From positions 72,501 to 97,764 of the forward strand of contig ADNK01000694.1 in NCBI GenBank assembly GCA_000320545.1: a stretch of DNA of 25,264 nt, given 5' to 3'. This document shows, piece after piece, positions 12,941 through 21,145 of the stretch. Below the pieces are notes generated by a model. It was not told where the DNA came from and did not search any database. It worked only from the letters and a program-made list of their open reading frames with translations. The position numbers and the translations under genes were made by a program. The stretch is from Bigelowiella natans CCMP2755 (Eukaryota > Cercozoa > Chlorarachniophyceae). The first letter of the stretch is position 1; each line of letters starts with the position of its first letter.

Positions 12941-13627
12941 CGCTAATAAATAAATCCTCTGCCTTAATCCTGCTTCCTTTCTTCTTCTTTTCTTCGTTGG
13001 TAAATAAACACGCTACTTATAATGATGATATGAAAGATATTTTTGATGTTGTTATTACTCATAGGAGTTGGTGACACCCGTATTCTGGTGGTCCTGCACA
13101 AGAACCTATGTACGATGTCGTAATAGTAGTAGTAGTAGTAGTTGTTGTTGTTGTTGTTGCAGGAGTAATAGCAACAACAATGCGGCAAACAACACAAAAT
13201 CAGCACCATATATCTATCGGAAGGAGGGTCCATTATTATTAATGATGATGCTGATGATGATGGTGATGATGAGGATTGGGTGAGAAAATGGATGGATGGA
13301 TGGATGGATGGATGAATGGATGACGAATCAGGATGATGATAATGATACACAAGGCATTTGTTAACTAACAAAAGAGGGCAGTATTATGTATGTATGTATG
13401 TATGTATGTATGTATATATGCGTGTATATATGTTGTTTATATGTGTATAGCTGTGTACCCTGCCATGTAACATCTCGAAATCTGCCAATCTAAGCCACCA
13501 TCCTAACCGGTGCAGCCTACGTGACGTTAGCAGCCTCCTGTGGGGAGTAAGTACTCTATTTAACTCCATTCTTGCCTCTGCCTCTGCCTCTTCTTCTTGT
13601 TCTGGTTTCTTCTTCTTTATTTGGACG

Positions 13628-13661
<34 letters not shown>

Positions 13662-13776
13662 TATCGATTACTAGTGCTGCTTGGTATTATTATTAATGGG
13701 TACCTTCTCACAGCATCCTTCACCGACCTCAGGGTTACTAGCCATGGCAAAAGCAATTCCATCTCCTCCTGAAGGG

Positions 13777-13817
<41 letters not shown>

Positions 13818-15078
13818 TAGAGCATAATTAAGATGATGACCGTCATCATTACTTATGGTGGACGCTAGTCTCAAAGCTAGTAAATCGATCGATGAAGAAA
13901 GAATGAATGAATGACCAAAGAGAGTTCCATGATGTCTTCAGCAGAAAGAGTATCCATTGCCACCTTTGTGTGTGGTGTGTGTGTGTGTGTGTGTGACACC
14001 ATCATGCCAACAAATAATAGTAATAATGATATCAAAAAGTGATCATATAGGAGAGGAAAATGAGAATGAAAAGACATAGAAATAGTATGATCACCATCAT
14101 CATCATCGTCATCATACCTTGGAATAGAACTGACACCCTCCCAATCCTCTCTCTGAGAGCGAAGCTGCTGATGAAGCCTTTTGTGCATCTGCTTTCAAAA
14201 CTATCAAGAACAACAAGTAGTAGAACAACATCATGATGCTGATAATTATCACAGACTAGTGGGCAGTAGTAGAGTAGTACTAGGATCATTAACAGTATGG
14301 TTGTTGTCTTTGGTGTTTGTTGTTATGTGATTACTACCATTTTTTCCAGGTGGGTCTGGCTCTCGTTTCTGATTGCAATAAAGACGAATAAACGTAGTAA
14401 GAACGACACGATGGTGCCAATATCATCAGACTTTGACCCAACGATAAACAACTACAAGACAAATAGAAATAATGATGATAATCATGATAATAATAATAAT
14501 GACCCTGAATGACAACCATTTTCGTGATCAGTATCATCACTCAATCAGTACTCCTTATTGTACTACGCATCTCAATGAATAATAGTAGTAGAATCTCTCA
14601 CCTCCAAAAAAACCTCCACATTACTGGGATGAGCATAGCATATGGCAAATGCAAACTTAATTTGCACAATTCCTAAGAAGATAGTGAAAATGACTCATCA
14701 TCATCATCATCATCATCATCGTGGTAACCACCACCACCACCAGCATCATCACACCAGCAAATAGAGCTGTAGCAGCAGCAGTAGCAAGATGAAGTTAAAG
14801 AGCTGCCAAGTGTACTAAGAATGAAGGGCTACTGTTGTTGTTGCTCTTATTCTTCTTCTTCTTCTTCTTCTTCTTCTTCTTCTTGTTCTTCTATATCCAT
14901 ATTACAAGCGTTGGTCATCCTCCTCCTCCTGCTCCCCTCTCTCCATCTCTTTTTAACTGCTACTACTACCATTGCTCTTTTATCTCCCTCCCTCCCTCCC
15001 TCCCTCTCTTGGGTTGTACTACATGTACCAAATTATGGCGGCCTCTTGCCTCCAATATTTACCCATTCATTCACGACG

Positions 15079-15126
<48 letters not shown>

Positions 15127-15414
15127 GAAGCACACACACAACGACATTACTACTACGTGTCAGATAGAAAACACCTGTTTTTTGCTCCTGCACCGAGATC
15201 AACTGACCCTCCCACCCATGTGGCTCTTAATATAAATAAAAAAAAAGAAGAAGAAGAAGAAGAAGAAGAAGAAATATTATCACTACTCGATAAAGACATA
15301 TTTATCCTATTCTTTATATTAAAATCTAATATCATCATAATCATCATCAGCCGGTGTTGTCACCAGTAGGAATACCGATGGTATATTATATATACTGTTC
15401 CTAATGAGTGTATG

Positions 15415-15455
<41 letters not shown>

Positions 15456-15633
15456 ATTATCGTCATTAGTATTTGCTCAGCACTTAAAGAAGCAACTGGA
15501 GAATCTCCCGCTGTTTCCATAGGATCATCTTGAAACTAAGTATAGTAGTAGAAGTAATAGTATTCAAATTATCAATCATTCTCTTCATATCTTATTCATA
15601 GTCTGAGAGATACTACATCACCATCTATTGATC

Positions 15634-15675
<42 letters not shown>

Positions 15676-17570
15676 TCTATAACAATAACAACAACCTGTA
15701 GCTCTTTGGAATCCAATACCCCCACAGAGATAGAAGGAGTCAATTCAGGGAAAGGTAAAAAGTCAACTAATGCCTCCTGCAAATAAGAATTGATCTATCA
15801 AAGCAAGATAATAAGGATACACTACGTATGAGTTGTATGTATGTTGTCATACATGTGAATATGTATGTTTGTAGGTGAAAGGAGGAGGCTATGTTGTGGT
15901 TGCTGTGCAGAAACGCCTATGATACAGCTCAATGTCTCGAAAGACTACGCTGACAGTAGTAGTAGTAGCAGCAGCAGTAGTAGTTGTTGTAGCACCTCGT
16001 CTTGCTGCAAATCGCTTCCCTGGTGATTGATTGATGATGATCAATTTGATATCGAACAAAGAGGAAATGTCAATCAGTTATGACTACAGAAAGTATATCA
16101 CTATATGGGGAGCAAGTACACCGTCATCATCCTCACTATTTTTTGTCATCACCACCACCACCACACCATCAACGCTATCATCTATCATGTGTACGTTGTA
16201 TGTATCAACTAAAGGCATGATCATCTATCATGTGTACGTTGTATGTATCAACTAAAGGCATGATCATCTTGCCATTTTGCTGTATTACATTTCCTCCTCC
16301 CCCTCCTCCTCCCCCTCCTCCTCCCCCTCCAGGAGCAACTGGTTCATGATGGGAAGTGTTTGTGCTACTGTCACCACCAGCTCTACGTTTCTTGTAATTC
16401 CTGATTTGGTGATGAGGACCGAAGATGGTGAGGAATGAAGTTGACTTGATCATCTATATATAGATGATCACTAGCAACACATATATTCATACTGTCATCA
16501 CAGTAAAAATTCGAAGATCAAAGACAGCATGGAGTCCACTATCCATCATATATAAGTTTTTCCGATAAGTTCAACGACAGAATGGAGTCCACTATCCATC
16601 ATGTGCAAGTATTCCCTCCATTACTCAATGATCTCAGCGAAAGGAGATATTAAGACGCTGTCGTATGCCAAAGTCTTAAACTCATCCCACCGCACATGTC
16701 CTATTATACCGTGGTAAGTTTTATATCAGAACCACACGTATTTACCTCAATGCTGCACAGTAAACGGTTGTCACAGGTATGATGATGGAATACATTCAAG
16801 GCAGATACTACATGATATTTTTAAGATGCGCGCACACAAGCAAGAGAAACAACAAATACATAAAATGTACGAAAGAGAAAGATGATTGTGGCTATTAAAG
16901 TAAGTAGTAGATAGTTAGATACTACAACCATCTTTGTTGATATCGAGTTTCCTCCACAATATCTCAGGGTGGTTTATCAAACTGTGTTACATTAAGAGCA
17001 AGAATGAGCCATCAGACCGACGAAACCATCCCACATCGAAGAACCCATTTTTTCTCACAACATACAACATGTATTATTATTATTATTATTACTCTTATGT
17101 GGAAAATAGAAAATGGAAGCAATAGCAGTCATATGTTTAGGTATGTGTGCTGCCTCCTGCTTCCGTTGGACACAGAGTTGGTGATTGTATCCGAGTCAAC
17201 ACTATACATCATACCCCTCCACCCTCTCACTTCGGCTTCATTAACACAAATACCACCTTGACGCGTGTTTCTTGATCTGCTCGAGAATATCTTCATCGAA
17301 TTGGCATATTCTTTGGGCATCTTCCATGAACAAGTCCACACGCAGACGCTGCATATTTCGCACCGAGTTGACCTTGTATAACATCAGCAGGATTAGTGAA
17401 AGTTAAGCATACCCTCTTTAGTCGATTATTTTAGTTGATTATATTAAACGTAAATATTTAGTGAATGCAATCTACAGTTTGGAAAGTTGTAGTTGACAAT
17501 CGATTTACCTCCAAGGAGCCTTTGGTTGAAAAGTAATCCCATATCCTCTTGATATCCTTTGATTTAAGTA

Positions 17571-17601
<31 letters not shown>

Positions 17602-17898
17602 GTTATACAGTACACCCACTCAACTTCTCAATTATAGTGTGAGGAAATTAATAATGATAAGATGATTGCTGTAACACTGTCAAATTAGCCGTGCTTATAC
17701 CGCCTCTGAGGCCTCTACGCCTTTGTGAAGAAGAATAAGCTGAAATTTTTTATCATAAAATTATTATGGTCAAGTTCTCCGTGGCAGGCTACAAATAATA
17801 ATCCTGTAACTCTCAAATACTGAGTCATTATACGCGTCCTAGTGGAAGCATACCTTCAAATAATCCTCCTCTCTGTTTCTTGACGATGAGTTTCCCAT
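5824..17898 (-). CDS. EF-hand plus leucine-rich-repeat protein, 49-exon model, about 1124 aa
   Basis: I assembled this gene by hand from GT..AG exons on the minus strand. All 49 exons join in consistent phase and total 3375 nt (1124 codons plus TAA). Domain order: MGNSSSR N-terminus (MGxxxS, fits N-myristoylation); helical region with a degenerate EF-hand near residues 30-60; canonical EF-hand loop at 96-107 (DINKDGHVRWDE); poly-Gly linker 127-163; unrecognised region 164-450; LRR-like segments from about 450; low-complexity insert 820-937; clear ribonuclease-inhibitor-type LRRs 938-1124. The last exons read KELDISNNNIG, then ANNGF, the usual RI-LRR pattern. Known of the families: EF-hands bind calcium and LRRs bind proteins. 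Inference: a membrane-attached, calcium-responsive LRR protein. The two ends are the firmest parts. Between 10400 and 13110 several exon borders have alternatives. I do not recognise a named orthologue. Confidence 0.8.
6202..8473. repeat. Microsatellites in introns of the EF-hand/LRR gene, 3' half
   Basis: (TA)n 6202-6233, (TAC)n 6393-6430, (GTA)n 6587-6617, (TA)n 6695-6729, (TA)n 7023-7073, (GTT)n 7331-7364, (TAC)n 7519-7547, (ATG)n 8083-8183 and compound (CA)n(TA)n 8401-8473. The 6587-6617 tract ends exactly at the donor of exon 46, and the 8083 tract starts 4 nt from the acceptor of exon 40. Each lies in a different intron. Confidence 0.9.
7715..8314 (-). other. Exons 39-41: low-complexity insert within the LRR region
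   Basis: Exons 8196-8314, 7968-8079 and 7715-7839 give residues 820-937. The first is Gly/Ser-rich and then acidic (GGSSGGGKGG, then ESVDNNENEIDTD). The second and third are Ser/Pro/Arg/Asn-rich (SRPGGGSMPRRIR; LLRRMPSAPNGQSSPLSS). This stretch has no LRR periodicity and looks disordered, so it separates an earlier repeat block from the C-terminal one. Phases 0-2, 2-0 and 0-2 join cleanly on both sides. The SxPRR and RRMPS-type motifs could be phosphorylation sites, which is only inference. Confidence 0.6.
8485..10229 (-). other. Exons 29-38: LRR and helical repeats
   Basis: Exons: 10173-10229, 9898-10049, 9732-9779, 9508-9587, 9281-9385, 9138-9208, 8928-8967, 8683-8727, 8592-8666, 8485-8528. 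Exon 29 ends with a strong GTAAGA donor and exon 30 is the longest (50 codons). The joined reading across exons 30-32 (KIRLNGLMFIPLFL, then RNDVVIGQLCWQALKSL) has LRR spacing. Exons 33-38 are rich in Leu, His, Tyr and Lys and look helical. Donors GTGAGT (exon 34) and GTATGT (exons 36 and 37) are near consensus. Exon 33 ends in a G run before GTTAAA and is the least certain border. Confidence 0.65.
8756..13814. repeat. Microsatellites in introns of the EF-hand/LRR gene, middle
   Basis: (ATG)n 8756-8790, (TAC)n 9088-9121, (TTC)n(TAC)n 9458-9507, (CA)n 9608-9656 followed by (GAG)n 9665-9708, (GTA)n 9866-9893, (TA)n(GT)n 10768-10837, (GTA)n 11857-11889, (AAC)n 12058-12078, (TAC)n 12511-12531 and 12659-12690, (GT)n 12907-12938, (GTA)n(GTT)n 13123-13159, (GGAT)n 13289-13322, (GTAT)n 13386-13413, (TAC)n 13628-13660 and (GA)n 13781-13814. 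The tracts ending at 9507 and 12078 touch the donors of exons 32 and 22. Confidence 0.9.
10446..12806 (-). other. Exons 19-28: LRR-like segments with uncertain borders
   Basis: Exons: 12747-12806, 12560-12599, 12222-12337, 12079-12168, 11913-11955, 11560-11619, 11222-11266, 10924-10956, 10669-10723, 10446-10504. Repeat-like strands include LLYCNLEGLESF (exon 22) and CLQLDMGTKN (exon 24). Phases close through the whole chain, but other readings remain. Exon 19 may start 21 nt later. Exon 23 may be only 10 nt long. Exon 24 is open in all three frames. Exon 28 may end at 10478 and be followed by a small exon near 10300. The intron between exons 21 and 22 would be only 53 nt. Treat this part as a draft. 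Confidence 0.5.
13059..16400 (-). other. Exons 7-18: poly-Gly linker and unrecognised middle region
   Basis: Exons: 16289-16400, 15996-16019, 15696-15776, 15484-15535, 15157-15225, 14602-14672, 14338-14368, 14118-14200, 13916-13963, 13704-13768, 13459-13537, 13059-13105. Exon 7 holds 13 glycines encoded by a (TCC/CCC) tract on the plus strand, a coding microsatellite. Exon 9 (EALVDFLPFPELT...) and exon 12 (RIVQIKFAFAICY...) have clean CAG/TAG acceptors and GTTGTT/GTGAGA donors. Exon 13 could instead start at 14451, which keeps frame within the exon but breaks the phase to exon 15, so I chose the short form. I recognise no domain in residues 164-380; it is mixed hydrophobic and charged, neither clearly transmembrane nor disordered. 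Confidence 0.65.
16177..16262. repeat. 43-bp tandem duplication in intron 7
   Basis: Two adjacent copies of a 43-bp unit starting ATCATCTATCATGTGTACG (16177-16219 and 16220-16262) look identical by eye, followed by the first bases of a third. It sits about 25 nt inside the intron from the donor at 16288 of the EF-hand/LRR gene. The two copies were presumably made by a recent slippage or unequal exchange. Confidence 0.92.
16523..16610. repeat. Imperfect direct repeat, about 34 bp, in intron 6
   Basis: Copies at about 16523-16556 and 16576-16610 share the core GGAGTCCACTATCCATCAT and similar flanks (GACAG before it, AAGT after it), with a 53-nt period. They are not microsatellite-like. Their position between exons 6 and 7 makes them intronic; no coding reading joins them. 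Confidence 0.85.
16625..17898 (-). other. Exons 1-6: myristoylation-like N-terminus and EF-hand module
   Basis: Exons (plus coordinates, in transcript order): 17854-17898, 17701-17739, 17509-17556, 17257-17372, 16929-16981, 16625-16700. Exon 1 starts ATG GGA AAC and ends with donor GTATGC. Exon 2 follows a TTTCAG acceptor. Exon 5 ends within codon 101 of the EF loop (DINKD-G) and exon 6 supplies HVRWDEF, so the calcium loop is restored only by this splice; that is strong support for both borders. Loop ligands D96, N98, D100 and E107 are all present, with G101 at the invariant position. The upstream IWDYFSTKG segment may be a degenerate partner EF-hand, as EF-hands usually occur in pairs. Acceptor AAG at exon 4 is the weakest junction. 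Confidence 0.8.
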
Positions 17899-18240
17899 TT
17901 CGCCTTACACAGGCACACCAAACGACAGTGTCGTTTTGGTTTGGTAGGCTTCGCGATGGATGTTGCGATAGAACTGCTTGATACTACGTCACTTCAAGAA
18001 TATTATTATCAGCAGAGCCCCACACACGTAAAAACCCCTGTGTGCATGTATGTAGCTGCAGAATGGTGTTGACTATCCTTATCCACCCTCGTCTCTCCCT
18101 GAATAGCAGATGGCGGAGAATAGGGAAATTTTCCTGTCAAAACGTTGTCGCTCAGTATGAAATGTCACCCAAACTTAAAGATGTCATCCGTTGGGTGATT
18201 CTCCCCATGTTTGGTGAAGAGACATGCAAATGACACGCTT
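17899..18240 (-). promoter_or_regulatory. Upstream region of the EF-hand/LRR gene with a near-ATG hairpin
   Basis: This 340-bp stretch has no convincing gene. It contains the perfect inverted repeat AAACGAC-AGT-GTCGTTT at 17920-17936, which widens to an ACCAAACGAC stem with one bulge and lies 22-38 nt before the start codon, and a second inverted repeat TCACCCAA/TTGGGTGA near 18167-18200. The first would be in the 5' leader or core promoter. A short plus-strand frame beginning MAENREIFLSKRC at about 18112 ends at a GTATGA donor-like site, but I found no partner exon. Confidence 0.4.
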
Positions 18241-18564
18241 TGGCTGAGCAAGGGTGAGACCAGATCGGCGGCCACGAGGATCAAGTTCAGTCATTCACTC
18301 TTGCAACGTTCATTGAAATGCAGTTTGTCATCATGTTTTGTTCATTGTTCACACTGTTGAGTGCAATGCGGCAATCAGCGCACATTCAGTGATGCAGAGT
18401 TCGTGCAACCTCACGTGCAACCACTCACCTTCTTTTTTTTCCTTCTTCGCTTCTTCTTCGTTCACTTGTTCAGGTGCAGAAGTGGCGGCGGCGGACGACG
18501 TGCCAGTCGAGGAACGTCAAGTCTTCTTGCTTGACTCTCGCTGAAAAGGCGCTGGAGTGAAAAC

Positions 18565-19688
18565 ATGCACCTCGTGTTTCGGTTTCTTCGTGGTGAGATC
18601 ACAGCTCACGTGTTCACTGACACGATGAACACAGAGTTGGGCACCCCTCAGGAGGGCATGAAACAGGTGGAAAACGACTTGCAAGCAGCTCCATTTGACG
18701 TGACCAAGTTCAAGTTCAGGGCGTGTGAGGTGAAAGACAGATCAGCAGCAGGAGGATTCACTTGGGCCACTCCGAAAATGGCGAAGACACTGCAGATTTC
18801 AGAGGAATGGGACTTCGAACATCTGCACAAAGTCAATCCTGGGAGAGGCGAGCCATTGCAAAAATCGGCAAGAAGCTGGGTCAAAATGCATCGCAGACTG
18901 ATGGTTTGGCCAGGAGACGGGCCAGAACTGACTTGTGAAGAAGTGTGGAAGGAGCATTCGGATTTCATGGAGGCGCTCATGCTGGCATGGAAGAAGGGTG
19001 AGAACAACGAACAACATGCGTGCACGTGTGCAGTGTGAGTGTGCGTGTGTGTGCAATTCGTGACAATCATCACATTGAAAATTTTCATTTGTGTGTGCTT
19101 GTTGGAAGTGGAGAACCAGGTGTGGATGACGTGGAGATGAAGGGTCTTCCTGGCACGATTGTGACTCCTCACGCTCACACTTGGGTCAATCACATGGGGG
19201 AGCAATGTGGAAGAAGTGCTGCTCATTCCAACCATTTTTTGGAGAATCCTGGACCAATTGAATCAAACGTGGATTCTGATGACTCATCTGATGAGGTTCA
19301 GGAGCTGACAGCTTGCTCAGGCGGGCTGAAATTTGCTGGGACAGACGCACTTGAACGGAAAAATTTGGCGTTTTTTCACAGTCATTTTCAGACATTGGCA
19401 GGCGAAGTGATCATGTCACACCAGACGCCAGGTTCCAAGAGCTCAGGAATCTCATCAATCCACACAAAAGTGGCAGCTCCAGCAGACACAAACATTGGTG
19501 CGAGTGGTGCGGCAAAGGACACGTTGGAAAAAAAATTTTGCGCAGCGCACACATGGAACACGCATCAGCTCGAATGTGCCCAAGCACCGCAGACAGCATT
19601 GCAATTGTCACGCATGATGCACTTCAATTGCATTTTGGCAACGTCACATGTGACACCTGATGGCTTCAATGTCAATGCATTGCAATGA
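18565..19688 (+). CDS. Unrecognised two-exon protein, about 333 aa, in the distinct island
   Basis: Exon 1 is 18565-18997 and exon 2 is 19120-19688. Donor G|GTGAGA and acceptor AACCAG|GT join codon 145 in frame; the 122-nt intron is GT-rich. Exon 1 encodes a mixed charged sequence (RACEVKDRSAAGGFTWATP; SARSWVKMHRRLMVWPGDGP) with conserved-looking Trp residues. Exon 2 is more hydrophilic, with an acidic DSDDSSDEVQEL run and many His, Ala and Thr. ATG 18565 follows an in-frame stop, but an earlier exon ending near a TTGTTCAG acceptor at 18474 is possible. I recognise no domain. Codon use differs from the LRR genes, fitting the compositional shift. Confidence 0.5.
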
Positions 19689-20875
19689 TTTTTCCATGCA
19701 TGTCCCATGCGCTTGCTGCTGGTGCAGGCTCATTTTGACGTGCGTCGACGTGTCCTTCTTTGTTGGCTGAGCAACACGGCACGCAGACTGACAGGATTTC
19801 ATTGTTTCCACCTGACTTCAGGGGTTCGCGCATGTGTTTGTTGTGGTTGATGCTGATTGACAGCACGCGTTGAACTTGCATCCGAACACATGCTTGCAAT
19901 GGACACAGCAACGTGCACTGTGCACATTCGTGCATTGCATCACACGTCCATCACGTGCAAGTTGGGGGCAGGCAAGCCAGCGCATCGTAACACAGCTGGC
20001 GACGTGCGCTGGACGCGTGCTGATCGCATCGACGGCATGCTGGCATGTGACGTCTGCTCAGTCCAGAACAATGACGCCGACCGAGCAACAATGTGCAATG
20101 AGCGTGCTGCGTGTGCTGCACAGTGTGAGGCTGCTTGCCCAGATCAGCACAAAGTTGGGCGGGAAAAAATGAATGTCGAGATTCTGGATGCCGCGATGAA
20201 TTGTTGATGAATCTGCACGTGCGCTTGGCTGCAATGCTAGAATGGCACGCGCTCCAAGTCTGCATCGCACAGGGAGCCCTGTCAATGGCACTCGAAACGT
20301 CATCAGTTCGAACAACGAGCTTGAGGTGGAAAGTCGAGACGGACTAGCTAGCTAGCCCCCGGCTAGCCGGCCTGTCTCGACTCACTTTTTCAGTCGTGCG
20401 TCATCTCAATGTTGCGATGACGCAGCGAGTAGTGTTGTGGACCTTCGATGCAAGCTCACATTTCATTGTCTAGTTGTGTCAACACGCATGCAAGCAATGC
20501 AACTCCGCCACAATGCACAGCATGCACATGGCTTCTGGAACAATTCCTGGCTTTCGTGCAATTTTGTTTTTTGTTTCCCAAAAATTGTCATCATCTACAT
20601 GCTGATGCTTGGCAACTAGCTAGCCGATAGCCGTGAGCGCACGTGTGATCGTTGATCGACATTGGAATCGAAGAGTGCCAAAACACATGCAAGCAATGAC
20701 ATGGGAGGCATTTCAATTTGTGTTCATTTCACATGATGCAGCGCGTGCACATGCAGCATGTACACGCATGCACGCATGCACATGACACGTGTGATTGATT
20801 TGCATGGCATGCATGGCTAGCTATAGCTGTGCGAGCTAGCGAGCATGCACGCATCGCCCTGCCTACATTAGATTA
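19689..20875. other. Inverted-repeat-rich tail of the island, no firm gene
   Basis: No gene is convincing here. An open frame at 19857-20207 (plus, 116 codons) is Ala/Cys/Thr-rich and overlaps other open frames, as expected from GC-rich sequence. Structures seen: a long hairpin at about 20332-20379 with arms GTCGAGAC/GTCTCGAC enclosing CTAGCTAGC and GGCTAGCC; a hairpin at about 20398-20423 (GCGTCATC, 10-nt loop, GATGACGC); CTAGCTAG clusters near 20344, 20616 and 20815; and a purine-pyrimidine alternating stretch at about 20738-20812. Confidence 0.6.
20332..20379. repeat. Long CTAG-rich hairpin
   Basis: Outer arms GTCGAGAC and GTCTCGAC are perfectly complementary over 8 bp. Inside, TAGCTAGC and GGCTAGCC can pair around a C-rich centre, so most of the 48 nt can fold. 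A second, independent hairpin follows within 20 nt. Paired hairpins like these are common near ends of mobile elements but can also be terminator-like or structural RNA. Confidence 0.7.
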
Positions 20876-21145
20876 AAACATCAACCACACAATGCTACAT
20901 CGGTGCATGTAAATGCGTTGCAGCGGTTTGCAGAATTTTTCCAAAGCGAATAGTAGGTGCTACAGAGTTACTTGGCAATAGTTACGTCATCTGCATGAGG
21001 AATATTTTGCATCATCATGCGCATGATAGCCACCCTTATGATCATGGAGATATTCTTGGCGTGAGGACGGAATTGAAGGCAATGTTAAGATGATATGATT
21101 GGCAATGCGATCTATTTATTGCTGATACATAATACTTGAAGCTCT
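20876..21145. other. Intergenic, downstream of RPL14
   Basis: This is ordinary AT-rich sequence between the island and the RPL14 stop codon. It would hold the RPL14 3' UTR (minus strand). I see no coding exon, RNA gene or strong repeat, only a short GCATCATCATGCGCATGATAG imperfect palindrome near 21010. Confidence 0.6.

Larger units (their letters stand above)
13971..17601. repeat. Microsatellites in introns of the EF-hand/LRR gene, 5' half
   Basis: (GT)n 13971-13995, (CAT)n 14697-14721, (TTC)n 14849-14889, (CA)n 15081-15120, (AAG)n 15245-15273, (GT)n 15418-15450, (CT)n 15637-15668, (GTA)n 15956-15983, the coding (TCC)n 16290-16330 that makes poly-Gly in exon 7, and (ATC)n 17572-17601, which precedes exon 3. 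Upstream of the start codon at 17898 such tracts stop abruptly. Confidence 0.9.
18241..20875. mobile_element. Compositionally distinct island, possible mobile or foreign insertion
   Basis: From about 18240 the sequence changes: more G+C, many TGCA, CATG, CACGTG and CTAG words and almost no simple repeats, then returns to AT-rich sequence at about 20875. It carries an unrecognised two-exon ORF, several perfect inverted repeats and clusters of CTAGCTAG. The ends may carry weak inverted similarity (AAGGGTGAGACC at 18250 against the complement of the CGCATCGCCCTGCC end near 20860), but I see no target-site duplication. I recognise no transposase, integrase, helicase or reverse transcriptase. Element class is therefore unknown, and an isochore-like change is the alternative. 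Confidence 0.4.

Noticed and set aside
14821-15369. 182-codon plus-strand ORF
   Set aside because: Made of Ser, Leu and Thr/His runs from (TTC), (CA) and (AAG) repeats; it lies across introns of the minus-strand gene.
18042-18233. 63-codon plus-strand ORF upstream of the island
   Set aside because: No homology recognised and no clear splice partner; it overlaps a TCACCCAA/TTGGGTGA inverted repeat.
18648-19235. 195-codon minus-strand ORF
   Set aside because: Antisense shadow of the spliced plus-strand ORF, low in charged residues and rich in Ser, Cys and His.
19240-19265. NPGP motif (FLENPGP) resembling a 2A ribosome-skipping signal
   Set aside because: The upstream D-x-E-x residues of the 2A consensus are missing (here H-F-L-E), so coincidence is more likely.
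19857-20207. 116-codon plus-strand ORF
   Set aside because: Overlaps other equally open frames in GC-rich sequence and shows no domain or splice support.
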